DNA of 64,000 nt from Persephonella sp. (GCF_015487465.1 NZ_WFPS01000082.1:1-64000); one strand, 5' to 3'. Shown: positions 17,873-27,095, numbered from the stretch's first letter. The notes: generated by a model from the letters alone, not told the origin. Numbers and translations are program-made.

Positions 17873-20188
17873 TTATTTTATGTGAACTATTGTAACCCCC
17901 ATGCCTCCTTCATTGTAAGGGGCATCTTCATAATCAATTTTATAAGGGAGTTTATCAAGATACTCCCTTATGGCTTTTCTTAAAACCCCTGATCCGTATC
18001 CGTGTATAATCCTGAGTGTTGAAAAACCCTCAACAACAGCTCTGTCAATGAAATGTTCAAGCTCTTTAACAGCCTCTTCTTTTGTTTTTCCTATAAGCTT
18101 GATCTCAGGTTTAAAGGGGGTTTCTCTTTTTCTGCTGAAAGAAAAGCTGGTCTTTTTTTCTTTTTTTTCTTCATTAACCTTTTCAATATCTGAGATGTCA
18201 ACCCATATCTTAATGCCGTTAAAGTTTATGTTTGCCCTGTTTTCTCTTATTGATATAACCTCTCCAACAGAGTTTTTTCCTTTTATCTTTACCTTATCTC
18301 CGATGTAAAACTCTTCTCTTTTTGTTTCTTCTTGGTGAATATTTATCTGCTTTTTTTTCTGTTTTATAAAATCTTCAAGAGATTTTCCTGATCCTGAAGT
18401 TTTCAGTTCCTGAAGTATCCTGTATCCTTCTTCTCTTATACTCTTTATGTAGTTTTCAGCCTCTTCTTTGATGATCTTCCAGTTTTCCTTCCTATACTTT
18501 TCAAGTTTTTCATTTAATCTGGCATACTTTTCCTTCTCTTTTATAAGCTCTTTTTTTAGTTTTTCCACTTGTGAAAGTTCTTTTTCATGTTTTGATTTGT
18601 AAATATCCAGCTCTTTTAATGCTTCCTCAAATCTATGGTAGTTTTCATTAATATATTTCTTTGCTGTTTCAAGTATTTCCTGATCAAATCCTAATTTTTC
18701 AGCTATGTAAAAAGCCATGCTTTCACCAACAGAGTTGTAGTGGAGGGTGTATGTGGGTGTCAGTCTTTCCTTGTCAAAACCTACAGATGCAACAGAAAAA
18801 TAGCTATCTGAAAGGGCGTATATCTTTATCTGCCTGAAGTGTGTTGTTGCCATAACATAACAACCTGTTTTTTTTAGTTTTTCAAGCACTCCTATACCTA
18901 TGGCAGAGCCTTCGTCCGGATCTGTTCCCGGAATCAGTTCATCAAGAAGAACAAGACTTCTTTCTGTTGCATTTTTTAATATACCGTCAATGTTTAGTAT
19001 ATGTGCCGAAAATGTGGACAGATTTTGTTCTATAGACTGCATATCTCCTATGTCTGCAAATATGCCGTCAAAAACAGGTATACTACTTCCTTCTTCCACA
19101 GGAACAGGGATACCTGATTGAACCAGAATGGCAGAAAGTCCTGCTGTTTTTAGCGCTACAGTTTTTCCTCCTGTATTTGGACCTGTTATCACTATACCTC
19201 TGTTTATTTTTATATCAATCGGTTTAAAGTTCTTTCTCAGCATAAGGAAAACAGGGTGTTTTGCTCCTTTAAGCTCAAATCTTCCTGATACTTCAGGAAA
19301 TCTACACCTGTATTCTTTTGAGTATTTGCCGATGGTGTAAAGGGTATCAATCTGTATAATGGTTTTAAAGGATTTTTTAATAAGATCAGCCTTCTTTCTG
19401 AGTATGTCTGTTATAAATTTCAAAATTCTTCTAATCTCTATCTGCTCTCTAAGTTTCAGATCTGAAAGTCTGTTATTAAGCTCAACAACAGATACCGGCT
19501 CAAGGTATACGGTCTGTCCTGATGAAGATCTGTCCTGTATTATCCCTTTTATTCTTCCTGAAAAATTTTGTTTTACCGGTATAACATACCTGTCCCTTCT
19601 TACTGTTACAATCCGTTCCTGAATAATGTCAGAATACTTCTGGCTGTTTATTATTCTTTCAAGAGTTGATATTATCTGTTTTTCTATCTCTTTTATCCCC
19701 TTTCTTATGTTATACAGATCCCTGCTTGCCGTATCTTTTACCATTCCTGAATCATCTATACTTTCTGCTATTATTCTCTCTGTTTCCCTTGATGAGTATA
19801 GATTTTTATATATCTTTATCAGATATTCTGTATTTTTCACATCTTCAGAAAGGAAATTTTTTAGGGTTCTGGATATCTTCAGTATCCTGTAAATATCAAG
19901 TATGTTCTGGGCTGTTAAAACACTTTCCTGTATGAAAAGAAGTTCCAGAGGCTCAGATATATCAGGAAATTCTGACAGGGGGATATACCCTTCTTTGTTT
20001 AGGATATTAACAAATTCCTGTGTTAGATTTATCTTTTCTAACACCCCTTTTTGATCTGTTTCAGGCTTTATAGACAGTATCTTCTCTTTTGTTGTGTCAT
20101 TAGGTGTCAGTTTTGATAGCTCTGTTAAGAACTTATCAAACTCAAGAAGTTTAAGATCTTTTTCTCTCATGCTTTTTGTTTTTACCAA
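17873..20188 (-). CDS. mutS2: MutS2 family ATPase/endonuclease
   Basis: MutS-like protein without the mismatch-recognition domain; the family suppresses homologous recombination and acts in ribosome collision rescue in some bacteria. The Walker A GPNTGGKTVALKTAG is at about 336-343 and Walker B at LVLLDELIPGTDP. A coiled coil follows (about 515-610), a KOW-like region (IGDKVKIKGKNSVGEV), and a C-terminal Smr nuclease domain with RIIHGYGSGVLRKAIREYL. Length is 771 aa, typical. The start is probably TTG at 20188, since AAGGAGG lies 12 bp upstream. The next in-frame ATG at 20170 is too far from that site. Confidence 0.93.
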   Translation of the reverse strand: MVKTKSMREKDLKLLEFDKFLTELSKLTPNDTTKEKILSIKPETDQKGVLEKINLTQEFVNILNKEGYIPLSEFPDISEPLELLFIQESVLTAQNILDIYRILKISRTLKNFLSEDVKNTEYLIKIYKNLYSSRETERIIAESIDDSGMVKDTASRDLYNIRKGIKEIEKQIISTLERIINSQKYSDIIQERIVTVRRDRYVIPVKQNFSGRIKGIIQDRSSSGQTVYLEPVSVVELNNRLSDLKLREQIEIRRILKFITDILRKKADLIKKSFKTIIQIDTLYTIGKYSKEYRCRFPEVSGRFELKGAKHPVFLMLRKNFKPIDIKINRGIVITGPNTGGKTVALKTAGLSAILVQSGIPVPVEEGSSIPVFDGIFADIGDMQSIEQNLSTFSAHILNIDGILKNATERSLVLLDELIPGTDPDEGSAIGIGVLEKLKKTGCYVMATTHFRQIKIYALSDSYFSVASVGFDKERLTPTYTLHYNSVGESMAFYIAEKLGFDQEILETAKKYINENYHRFEEALKELDIYKSKHEKELSQVEKLKKELIKEKEKYARLNEKLEKYRKENWKIIKEEAENYIKSIREEGYRILQELKTSGSGKSLEDFIKQKKKQINIHQEETKREEFYIGDKVKIKGKNSVGEVISIRENRANINFNGIKIWVDISDIEKVNEEKKEKKTSFSFSRKRETPFKPEIKLIGKTKEEAVKELEHFIDRAVVEGFSTLRIIHGYGSGVLRKAIREYLDKLPYKIDYEDAPYNEGGMGVTIVHIK

Positions 20189-20240
20189 AATATTTATTTA
20201 CCTCCTTTTTTCCTGAAAAATAGTGATTTTTAGGATATTT

Positions 20241-21632
20241 TCAAGCATGCTTTCTGTATCTTGAAGGGTCAATCTGGTATTTTTTTAGAAGTTTTTGTAA
20301 TGACTGCCTCTCAATTTTTGCAAGCTTTGCAGCTTGGGATATGTTTCCTCCAGTGATTGAGAGGAGAACTCCAAGGTATGTTTTCATAAATTTTTCTGTG
20401 TAGCTTTTTTTTGCTTTACTGTATTCAAGGGGAAAGTCCTCAACAACAACTTTTACCTCAGGATCAAGATGTTCTAATTTTATAAATTCTCCGTCGTCGG
20501 CTAATATTACTGCTTTTGATACAATACTTTCAAGCTGTCTTATGTTTCCCGGCCAGTCGTATTTTATCAGTGTCTCAAGGGCATCAGGTTTTATTCCCAG
20601 AATATTTTTATTGTATTTCTTGTTATACTTATCAATAAAATGTTTCACAAGTATGGGAATATCATCTTTTCTTTCCCTTAACGGAGGGATCTCCACCTTA
20701 AAACCTCCTATTCTGTAATACAGATCTTCCCTGAACTGTCCTTCTTCAATCATCTTTTTCAGATCCCTGTTTGTAGCTGCAACGATCCTGACGTCCACTT
20801 TTATTGGTTTTTCATCTCCAACCCTTCTAATCTCTTTACTTTCAAGAAATCTCAGAAATTTCGCCTGTATGTCAAAAGGTATTTCTCCTATCTCATCAAG
20901 AAAAACGGTTCCCCCGTTAGCCTTTTCTAATATTCCTTTTTTGTCCTCTGACGCCCCTGTAAATGCACCTTTTTTGTAACCGAAAAATTCTGCTTCCATC
21001 AGTTCAGTTGATATGTTTGCACAGTTTACAGGTATAAACGGCTTTTCTTTTCTTGGACTTAATTTATGTATTCCTTTTGCTATTAATTCCTTACCTACAC
21101 CACTTTCGCCGTATATGAGAACTGTATTGTCAAAAGGAGCAATCTTCTTAACAAACTCAATAATGCTGAGCATCGTAGGATTTTTTGTTATTATAAAATC
21201 AATGTCAGATCTTTTTATCTCAAGCTCATACTTTAGTTTTTGATTTTCTTTGAGTATTTTAGCCTTTTCTACAGCCTCTTCTATAAGTTTCCAGACCTTA
21301 GGGTCGTTGAAATCAACAGGTTTTGTGATGTAGTGAAAAGCTCCTTCTTTCATACATCTAACAGCATTTTCTATAGTTCCGTAAGCTGTCATAACAATAA
21401 AACTTGTTATTTTGTTAAATCTTCTCATCTGGATAAGAAACTCTTCTCCTGTCATCTCAGGCATTCTCATATCAGAAAGGACAAGATCAAAATCCTCATT
21501 TTTTAAAATTTCCAGAGCTTTCTTTGCCTTAGATACAGTTTTTACATGGTAACCTTCATCTTCAAGAATAACCTCAAATGTGTGGAGTATATCCTCCTCA
21601 TCGTCAACTATCAGTATTTTCCCTTTTTCCAT
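20241..21632 (-). CDS. Sigma-54-dependent response regulator (NtrC/FlgR-like)
   Basis: 463 aa with three domains. The receiver domain has phospho-acceptor D54 (LVLSDMRMP) and acidic pair D10/D11. The AAA+ domain has Walker A GESGVGKE (175-182), the sigma-54 contact loop GAFTGA (222-227) and Walker B VFLDEIGE. The C-terminal Fis-type helix-turn-helix has GGNISQAAKLAKIERQSLQK. It activates RpoN-dependent promoters on phosphorylation. It follows the sensor kinase by 5 bp with a GGAGG site, and the FliM/FliN-like genes lie just upstream, so an FlgR-like role in flagellar gene control is the best inference. NtrC- or ZraR-like roles are not excluded. Confidence 0.93.
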   Translation of the reverse strand: MEKGKILIVDDEEDILHTFEVILEDEGYHVKTVSKAKKALEILKNEDFDLVLSDMRMPEMTGEEFLIQMRRFNKITSFIVMTAYGTIENAVRCMKEGAFHYITKPVDFNDPKVWKLIEEAVEKAKILKENQKLKYELEIKRSDIDFIITKNPTMLSIIEFVKKIAPFDNTVLIYGESGVGKELIAKGIHKLSPRKEKPFIPVNCANISTELMEAEFFGYKKGAFTGASEDKKGILEKANGGTVFLDEIGEIPFDIQAKFLRFLESKEIRRVGDEKPIKVDVRIVAATNRDLKKMIEEGQFREDLYYRIGGFKVEIPPLRERKDDIPILVKHFIDKYNKKYNKNILGIKPDALETLIKYDWPGNIRQLESIVSKAVILADDGEFIKLEHLDPEVKVVVEDFPLEYSKAKKSYTEKFMKTYLGVLLSITGGNISQAAKLAKIERQSLQKLLKKYQIDPSRYRKHA

Positions 21633-21637
21633 TTTTA

Positions 21638-23665
21638 TCAGTCCTCCGACAGGGGAAGTTTTATTATAAATTCTGTTCCCTCACCTTCCTTGCTTATAAC
21701 TTCTATTTTACCGCTGTGGTCTTTGACTATTCTGTTGACAACGGAAAGACCAAGTCCTGTGCCCTTTTCTTTAGTCGTAAAGAATGGATCAAAAATCTCC
21801 TCAATGAGATCCTCCGGTATTCCCGGTCCGGTATCTTTTATGGAGACCACAGCATACTGTTCATTTTTTGAAAGTTTAATTTCTATTTTTCCTTTATGGT
21901 TCATGGCTTCTGCAGCATTTATAAGAATATTGATAAATATCTGCTGGAGGGCACTTTTATCCCCGTATGTGTATACACCCGATTTAAGCCTTTTGTGGAT
22001 TTTTATATCCTTCTTTTTTGAGTCAGGAATGGCAAAATCTATAGAAGAAATTAAGGTTTCCTTTAGATCAACATTTTCAGCCTTGTAGTATGAAGGTTTT
22101 GCGTAATTCAGCAGTCTGTTTATTATCTCTGCAGCCCTTGAGCTGTTTTTTTCTATTTTTTTTGCAAGCTCTATTATCTTGCCATCTTCTAGTGTCTCTC
22201 CCCTTTTCTTAATAGCAAAGGCTGACGCTGATATTGCTGCAAGGGGGTTTTTGATGTCGTGGGAAAGTCCAGCCGCCATCTTTCCTATTACAGCATGCTT
22301 TTCTGTTTCAAGCAGTTGGGCTTCAAGGTTTTCCTTTTCTGTCACATCTTCAATTACTATAACAACCTTGTCCACATCAACATTGTCGGAGGATATTAAC
22401 GGCAGTGCTTTTATTCTGTAAATTGATCCTTTTCTGTTTATTGAGGATAGTATTGTGTCTATGGTTTTTTTATTCTGAATTACCTGTTTTATCTCTTCTT
22501 TTAACGGCTGGATTTCAGGGACTATCTCAAATATATCCCCTTCAGGTTTTTTCCCTGTAATATTTTCCAGTGCTTTGTTTGCCCTTTCTATTTTGAAATC
22601 TTTATTTATTATTGCTATCCCTATGTCTACAGACTCAAAAGTTTTCTCAAGGAGTTCCTGTAGTTTGTTTATCTCTTTGAAGTATATTGTTTTTGTTATA
22701 GAAATGGCAACGGAGTTTGCGTATGTGGACAGATACTCTATCTCCTTTGGAGATATACCCTCTTTTTTGTAAACCCCTAAAACTCCTATCTTTTCTTTGT
22801 CGCTTTTAAGGGGCAGAAATATATGTTTCTCGTCGTCTGAAATGGTTATTTTGTTTATCTTTTCAAACTTTTCCTCAAGGTAGTTTTTTACATAAGGAAA
22901 AAACCCGCTCTTTTTAAAAACGTAATAATTGCCGAAATTAACATAAAGAACTACACCTGAATACCCTAAGTTATGGAGACCTTCAACAACCCTTTCGGCT
23001 ATATCTTCTATCTCTGACGGCGATAGGGTGTAATTGCTGAGTTTAAAAATCTCTTTCAGCTTTTTGTATGTGATTTTTAACTCGTCATCAAGTTCAGCAT
23101 ACTGTTTTTGTATCTCGCTATTTATGGCTCTATCAACAAAATCCCTGTATCTTCTTTTTTCTTTTTCAAGCTGTTGGAAAAGGTTTGAAACGCTTTCTCT
23201 TATAAAATAGAACACAAAAGGAATGTTCATGTAATAGAAAATTTCTTTCCCCAGCAGATAAGAGAAAGATGCCAGAGAGGTTATAATTATCCAGATTAAC
23301 ATATCAGTCTTGGAACTGTACCTCTTGAAAATAAGCAGTAGTCCAGATAAGGGAACAATAAATTTTGAAATTTCAGGATTAAGGAAATAGGAGATTATGA
23401 AGGATACCAGAACACCTAAATAAACCGTTGAAAAAAGTAATCTATACCCGGTGTTACTTTCTGTTGTTATGTGTAGAAACAAAAAGTAAAAGTAAACTAT
23501 AAAAAGTCCGTCAGTTATCGGAAGGCTCCCTGCATATGCGTTTATTGATAAATAGGATACTAATGTGAGTAAAGCACCTATAAGATATATTGATTTTCTG
23601 AACTCCCCATCAAGAAAATAAGACCCTACAATATATGTAAGCCACGAGAAGATGAGAGCCTGCAT
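21638..23665 (-). CDS. Membrane sensor histidine kinase with GAF and PAS domains
   Basis: 675 aa. About five or six TM helices fill residues 1-155, followed by a coiled region (160-210), a GAF-like domain (about 215-325) and a PAS domain (about 340-450). HisKA has the phospho-acceptor His near 469 (GLSHDIKNPLAAI). HATPase has N (INILINAAEAMNH), G1 (IKDTGPGIP) and G2 (KGTGLGLSVV) boxes. The layout resembles PrsK-type kinases. It pairs with the sigma-54 activator downstream and begins immediately after the FliN-like stop codon (TAGATG). That context suggests FlgS-like flagellar control, but the signal is unknown. Confidence 0.92.
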   Translation of the reverse strand: MQALIFSWLTYIVGSYFLDGEFRKSIYLIGALLTLVSYLSINAYAGSLPITDGLFIVYFYFLFLHITTESNTGYRLLFSTVYLGVLVSFIISYFLNPEISKFIVPLSGLLLIFKRYSSKTDMLIWIIITSLASFSYLLGKEIFYYMNIPFVFYFIRESVSNLFQQLEKEKRRYRDFVDRAINSEIQKQYAELDDELKITYKKLKEIFKLSNYTLSPSEIEDIAERVVEGLHNLGYSGVVLYVNFGNYYVFKKSGFFPYVKNYLEEKFEKINKITISDDEKHIFLPLKSDKEKIGVLGVYKKEGISPKEIEYLSTYANSVAISITKTIYFKEINKLQELLEKTFESVDIGIAIINKDFKIERANKALENITGKKPEGDIFEIVPEIQPLKEEIKQVIQNKKTIDTILSSINRKGSIYRIKALPLISSDNVDVDKVVIVIEDVTEKENLEAQLLETEKHAVIGKMAAGLSHDIKNPLAAISASAFAIKKRGETLEDGKIIELAKKIEKNSSRAAEIINRLLNYAKPSYYKAENVDLKETLISSIDFAIPDSKKKDIKIHKRLKSGVYTYGDKSALQQIFINILINAAEAMNHKGKIEIKLSKNEQYAVVSIKDTGPGIPEDLIEEIFDPFFTTKEKGTGLGLSVVNRIVKDHSGKIEVISKEGEGTEFIIKLPLSED

Positions 23666-24250
23666 CTAAATATACAGTTCCACTATTTTCAGCTTAAAGT
23701 TTTCTGCCTCTTTTTTCAAAATTCCCTTCCCTATAATATCACCATTTACAAGAAGTTCCACATCAAACTGATCTGAGTTTGACAGCAAGACCTGTGATGT
23801 TTCTCCAATGCTGTCAATCTCTGAAAGAGGTATTTCCTTACTGAAAAGTTTAATGACAACAGGCAGAGATATATCTTTTGTCTTTTTCTGTTCAGGTTGT
23901 TGGTGGGGCTTTTTTTTGTTTATTTTGGTTGTTTTTACGATTATCCCGTAATCAAAAAGCTGTCCCTCGTTTTCAATATCAAAAACAATGTCTTCAGGTA
24001 GCACGTCGACTGTTTCGTACACATCTGTATGGATTTCTCCTGATCCAAAAATATCTCTGAAAAGATTTTCTCCCCAGTCAGAGCCTTTTATGAAAACAAG
24101 CATTACAAAAAGATCGCTTCTGATAAATATGCTGCTACTTTCATCTGTAACACAGTAGTAATTTTCTTCTCTTTTTTCACGGCTGTTTACTGTTCTTTCT
24201 TTTACCTTTTCTAACCTTTCAGACAGTTTTTGTTTGATTGAATCTTTAAT
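23666..24250 (-). CDS. fliN: FliN-like flagellar motor switch protein (SpoA domain), apparent ATT start codon
   Basis: The C-terminal 75 residues form a SpoA domain as in FliN/FliM: ISLPVVIKLFSKEIPLSEID, then DVELLVNGDIIGKG and a hydrophobic end. The coding frame continues well upstream of the first ATG (24103), through EENYYCVTDESSSIFIRSDL, to ATT at 24248-24250. A strong Shine-Dalgarno AGGAGG ends 5 bp before it. No ATG, GTG or TTG occurs in frame between. With ATT the protein has 194 aa: a basic helical N-terminus, a middle domain of about 80 residues, a Lys/Gln-rich linker and SpoA. FliN forms the cytoplasmic C-ring with FliM. The neighbouring gene upstream is FliM-like, ending 9 bp before. 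Confidence 0.78.
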   Translation of the reverse strand: MKDSIKQKLSERLEKVKERTVNSREKREENYYCVTDESSSIFIRSDLFVMLVFIKGSDWGENLFRDIFGSGEIHTDVYETVDVLPEDIVFDIENEGQLFDYGIIVKTTKINKKKPHQQPEQKKTKDISLPVVIKLFSKEIPLSEIDSIGETSQVLLSNSDQFDVELLVNGDIIGKGILKKEAENFKLKIVELYI

Positions 24251-24255
24251 CTTGC

Positions 24256-24260
24256 CCTCC
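24256..24260 (-). promoter_or_regulatory. Ribosome binding site that decides the ATT start of the FliN-like gene
   Basis: On the minus strand the sequence reads AGGAGG, then GCAAG, then ATT. The site overlaps the last bases of the FliM-like TAG stop. Spacing of 5 bp to the ATT is normal. The first standard start codon in frame (ATG, 24103) is about 150 bp away and has no such site. Confidence 0.75.
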
Positions 24261-25006
24261 TAAAGCATAATATCCTTTATTTTTATTTTTAGATCTATCT
24301 CATTTCCTACCTTAAGATCTTTACTATCTATCACAACAGGCTCAGACTCAATTTCAATCCTGATTTTTAAAAGATCTTTCAACCTTTTTAATTTCTTTTT
24401 ACCAAGTGATGTTGGTGGTGAGAAAATAAATGGTGATATCTCCCCATTTTCAAGAAGCTCTTTTTCTAACCAGATGGAGAACTCAGTTCTTGATTCTTCC
24501 AGACTGAAGATATACTCAAGTTTTACAAACTTATCTTCATAAAACTGGAGCGATGAGCTGTTTATCTTTTTATAAGAGAAGGGTAGGTCTTTTTTTAGTT
24601 CCGAGATGAAGCTCTCTGACAGGTTTTCTATAAAATTTTGGACATTAAACTTTTCATCAAAAAGCCTATAAAGATCTCCTTCTGCTTTTTTTATCACATC
24701 TTCTATGTTTTCTGACACCGTTAGATAAACCCTATATTTTTTTTCAACATCGTAACCTGAAACAAAGAAATTTTTATTATCCACATCACTGCCTTCGTAA
24801 GCCTTAAATGATTTTAGCTGGACTTTGACAGGAAGATTAGATATAAGAAAACCTTTTAGGATATTTTTGTATTTGTAAGCAAGAAAACTGTATTCCTCTT
24901 TTATTTTTAGAGTTTGTGTTGTATAATCTATTTCTCTTTTTTCTGGAGTGCTGTAAACCTCTCTAAAGAGGGCGTCAAGCTCCTCTTTAGAAACTTTATA
25001 TTTCAT
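24260..25006 (-). CDS. fliM: FliM-like flagellar switch protein with CheY-binding-type N-terminus
   Basis: The N-terminus MKYKVSKEELDALFREV matches the FliM motif (S-x-E-E-I-D-A-L-L) that binds phosphorylated CheY. The C-terminus LLKIRIEIESEPVVIDSKDL then KVGNEIDLKIK aligns with the first half of a SpoA domain and then stops, so the usual ending with V-N-G is missing. The middle lacks an obvious GGxG motif of FliM. I chose ATG 25006 (248 aa): a GGGGAG site lies 5 bp upstream and the motif is then at the extreme N-terminus, as in FliM (usually 320-350 aa). It pairs with the FliN-like gene. A divergent FliM is likely, but the short form leaves some doubt. Confidence 0.68.
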   Translation of the reverse strand: MKYKVSKEELDALFREVYSTPEKREIDYTTQTLKIKEEYSFLAYKYKNILKGFLISNLPVKVQLKSFKAYEGSDVDNKNFFVSGYDVEKKYRVYLTVSENIEDVIKKAEGDLYRLFDEKFNVQNFIENLSESFISELKKDLPFSYKKINSSSLQFYEDKFVKLEYIFSLEESRTEFSIWLEKELLENGEISPFIFSPPTSLGKKKLKRLKDLLKIRIEIESEPVVIDSKDLKVGNEIDLKIKIKDIML

Positions 25007-25067
25007 GTCTCTCCCCTTAGAAAAATCCTTAATTATAATTATATACAATTTCATCTGAGAAGGAAGA

Positions 25068-26237
25068 ATGAAAATTGAGATTTATTCTGATAAGGAAGGC
25101 TGGATAGATGGTGTAAAAGGAGCAATATTTGAAAAACCTGTTTTGGTTGGAGTTTTCAATAACAACATCTTTTTTTTAGGAAACAAAAAAATAAAAACAG
25201 AAAATCCTCTCCCATTAATACAGAAAATTATTGAAAAAAACGGTTATTATGCTGCTGGATTTATATCTTATGATTACAAAAGTTATATCTTCAAAGAAAA
25301 GGTAAAAAAAAGAAGAGATATAGGTCTTCCTATTATTTTTGTTGCTTTTTTTAAGGATTTTAAAAAAGGGTTTGAAAATAAAAAGAATGAGGGAAATTTA
25401 ATCAAGTCTGTTTTTATAAAAGAAACTGCCGATAGCTTTTCAAAAAAAGTCCTACAGGCAAAGAAATACATCAGTGAAGGGGATATCTATCAGATAAACC
25501 TATCTCACAGAATACAAATAAATGGTTTTTTTGATACACACAGCATATTTAGAAATCTTATTGATTATCAGCCTTCGCCTTTTTTGATGCATATTAAAAC
25601 TCCCTATTTTTCTGTTATATCAGGATCAATGGAGCTTTTTCTGAAAAAAAAGGGAAAGACAATAACAACAAAACCTATAAAAGGAACAAGACCAAAAGGC
25701 AAAAATAAAGCCCAGACCGAAAAATTAGCTAAGGAACTTCTATCTTCAGAAAAAGAAAGGGCAGAAAACCTTATGATAACAGACCTTATGAGAAATGATC
25801 TTGGAAAGATATCAGAAAAAGGTTCTATAAAGGTGGAAAAGCTATTTGAAGTTGAGCACTATAGCTCTGTCCTCCAGATGAGCTCAACCGTTGTTGGCAG
25901 GCTTAAAGAAGGACTTTCCTTAAAAGATATTGTTCATTCAACATTCCCTCCCGGGTCTGTCACAGGAGCGCCAAAGAAGAGAGCTATTGAGATAATAGAT
26001 CTTCTGGAAGAAAAAAGGAGGGAGATTTACTGCGGGACAACTTTTGTTATAAAACCTGATCTTGATTTTGTTATGAGTGTTGCCATAAGACAGTCTATAT
26101 TCAAAAAAAACAGGTGCTACATCTATGTTGGAAGCGGGATAGTTGCTGATTCTGATCCATATCAGGAATACATAGAGACTTTAATAAAAGCACAGGCTAA
26201 TTTAAAAGCTATGGGCTTAGATCTTGATATTTTCTGA
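25068..26237 (+). CDS. pabB: Aminodeoxychorismate synthase component I (PabB)
   Basis: Converts chorismate to 4-amino-4-deoxychorismate for folate synthesis, with PabA supplying ammonia. Chorismate-binding family motifs are present: GDIYQINLSHRIQI, TTKPIKGTRPKG, DLMRNDLGKI, STFPPGSVTGAPKKRAIEII and YCGTTFVIKP. Length is 389 aa, shorter than typical anthranilate synthase I, and the PIKGTRP signature is usual for PabB. No PabA or aminodeoxychorismate lyase gene is adjacent. It is divergent from the FliM-like gene and overlaps the convergent recombinase gene by 21 bp. Confidence 0.87.
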   Translation: MKIEIYSDKEGWIDGVKGAIFEKPVLVGVFNNNIFFLGNKKIKTENPLPLIQKIIEKNGYYAAGFISYDYKSYIFKEKVKKRRDIGLPIIFVAFFKDFKKGFENKKNEGNLIKSVFIKETADSFSKKVLQAKKYISEGDIYQINLSHRIQINGFFDTHSIFRNLIDYQPSPFLMHIKTPYFSVISGSMELFLKKKGKTITTKPIKGTRPKGKNKAQTEKLAKELLSSEKERAENLMITDLMRNDLGKISEKGSIKVEKLFEVEHYSSVLQMSSTVVGRLKEGLSLKDIVHSTFPPGSVTGAPKKRAIEIIDLLEEKRREIYCGTTFVIKPDLDFVMSVAIRQSIFKKNRCYIYVGSGIVADSDPYQEYIETLIKAQANLKAMGLDLDIF

Positions 26238-27095
26238 TAGAGCTTTTGTTGCTTTAAGAAGCTGTTTCTGACCTACTTTTGCATATCTTGCTGTAGTTAT
26301 CGGGGATGCATGTCCTAAAAGTTCCTGGATTATCCTCAGCTCTGCTCCAGACTGGAGGGCTATTGTTGCTGCTGTGTGTCTTAGTTTATGAGGATGAAGG
26401 GATATACTGCATCTTTTTCCTATATTGACTATCATCTTCCACAGGCTAAAATAAGAGATCGGAAAGACCTTTTCTGAGCTGTTGAACATAAGGTATTCAT
26501 AAAACAGTTTCATAGGTTCTCCTGTTATAGGAACCTCTCTTTCTTTTCCTCCTTTTCCTTCAACCCTTATATAGATTATGTCCTGATCTTTTATATTAAG
26601 GGTGTATATTGAGTCTGTTGTGTAGATCTTTCCTTCATGCTCTATCAGCACATTATTCCTTTTTATCCCAAGAAGTTCTGATGACCTTAAACCTGTTGTT
26701 AACATAAGAACAACTATTACCTTTTCTGTTAATGTTCTTGTTGCGTTAATCACCTTTTTTATCTCTTCGTGGGAAAGAGCTGAGGGTATCTTTTGGGATA
26801 TTTTTGGTCTGTGGGATCTGGTTATTGGTGAAGAGCTTACTATCTCAAGATCAATCAGATACTCAAAAAATGAGTTTATACAGGCAAGCTTTCTTGCGAT
26901 TGTTGATGATTTTCTTCTTTTTGACTGGAGAACCATTCTGAATTTTGCAATGTCTGCTTTTGTTATTTTTTCTACATCTTTATCCCCTACTATCTGCATA
27001 AACTGGTTTAGATCTGCTCTGTAGTTTTTTATTGTGTGTTCAGATTTGTCAGATATGTAAGAAAGAAACAGCTCTGCACATTCAGATATTTTCAT
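26217..27095 (-). CDS. xerC: Tyrosine recombinase, XerC/XerD-like
   Basis: Site-specific recombinase of 292 aa, probably for chromosome dimer resolution. An N-terminal SAM-like core-binding domain (about 1-85) precedes the catalytic domain. The active-site residues are Arg in TTGLRSSELLG (137), Lys in EGKGGKEREVP, His and Arg in HPHKLRHTAA (236, 239), His in ELLGHASP (262) and nucleophile Tyr in TTARYAKV (271). The ATG at 27095 overlaps the ubiX stop as ATGA. No phage or integron genes are near, which favours a housekeeping role. Whether it is XerC, XerD or a single XerH-type enzyme is not decided by sequence here. Confidence 0.85.
   Translation of the reverse strand: MKISECAELFLSYISDKSEHTIKNYRADLNQFMQIVGDKDVEKITKADIAKFRMVLQSKRRKSSTIARKLACINSFFEYLIDLEIVSSSPITRSHRPKISQKIPSALSHEEIKKVINATRTLTEKVIVVLMLTTGLRSSELLGIKRNNVLIEHEGKIYTTDSIYTLNIKDQDIIYIRVEGKGGKEREVPITGEPMKLFYEYLMFNSSEKVFPISYFSLWKMIVNIGKRCSISLHPHKLRHTAATIALQSGAELRIIQELLGHASPITTARYAKVGQKQLLKATKALSENIKI

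Noticed and set aside
21546-22088. 180-codon open frame antisense to the sensor kinase
   Set aside because: It mirrors kinase coding sequence, has no ribosome binding site and no recognisable domain.
23515-23525. TTATCGG (sigma-28 -10 on the minus strand) inside the sensor kinase gene
   Set aside because: No TAAA at the right distance and no gene start follows. The same holds for the hit at about 26297 in the recombinase gene.
24101-24103. ATG as start of the FliN-like gene
   Set aside because: No ribosome binding site, and the frame upstream looks coding back to a strong site before ATT.
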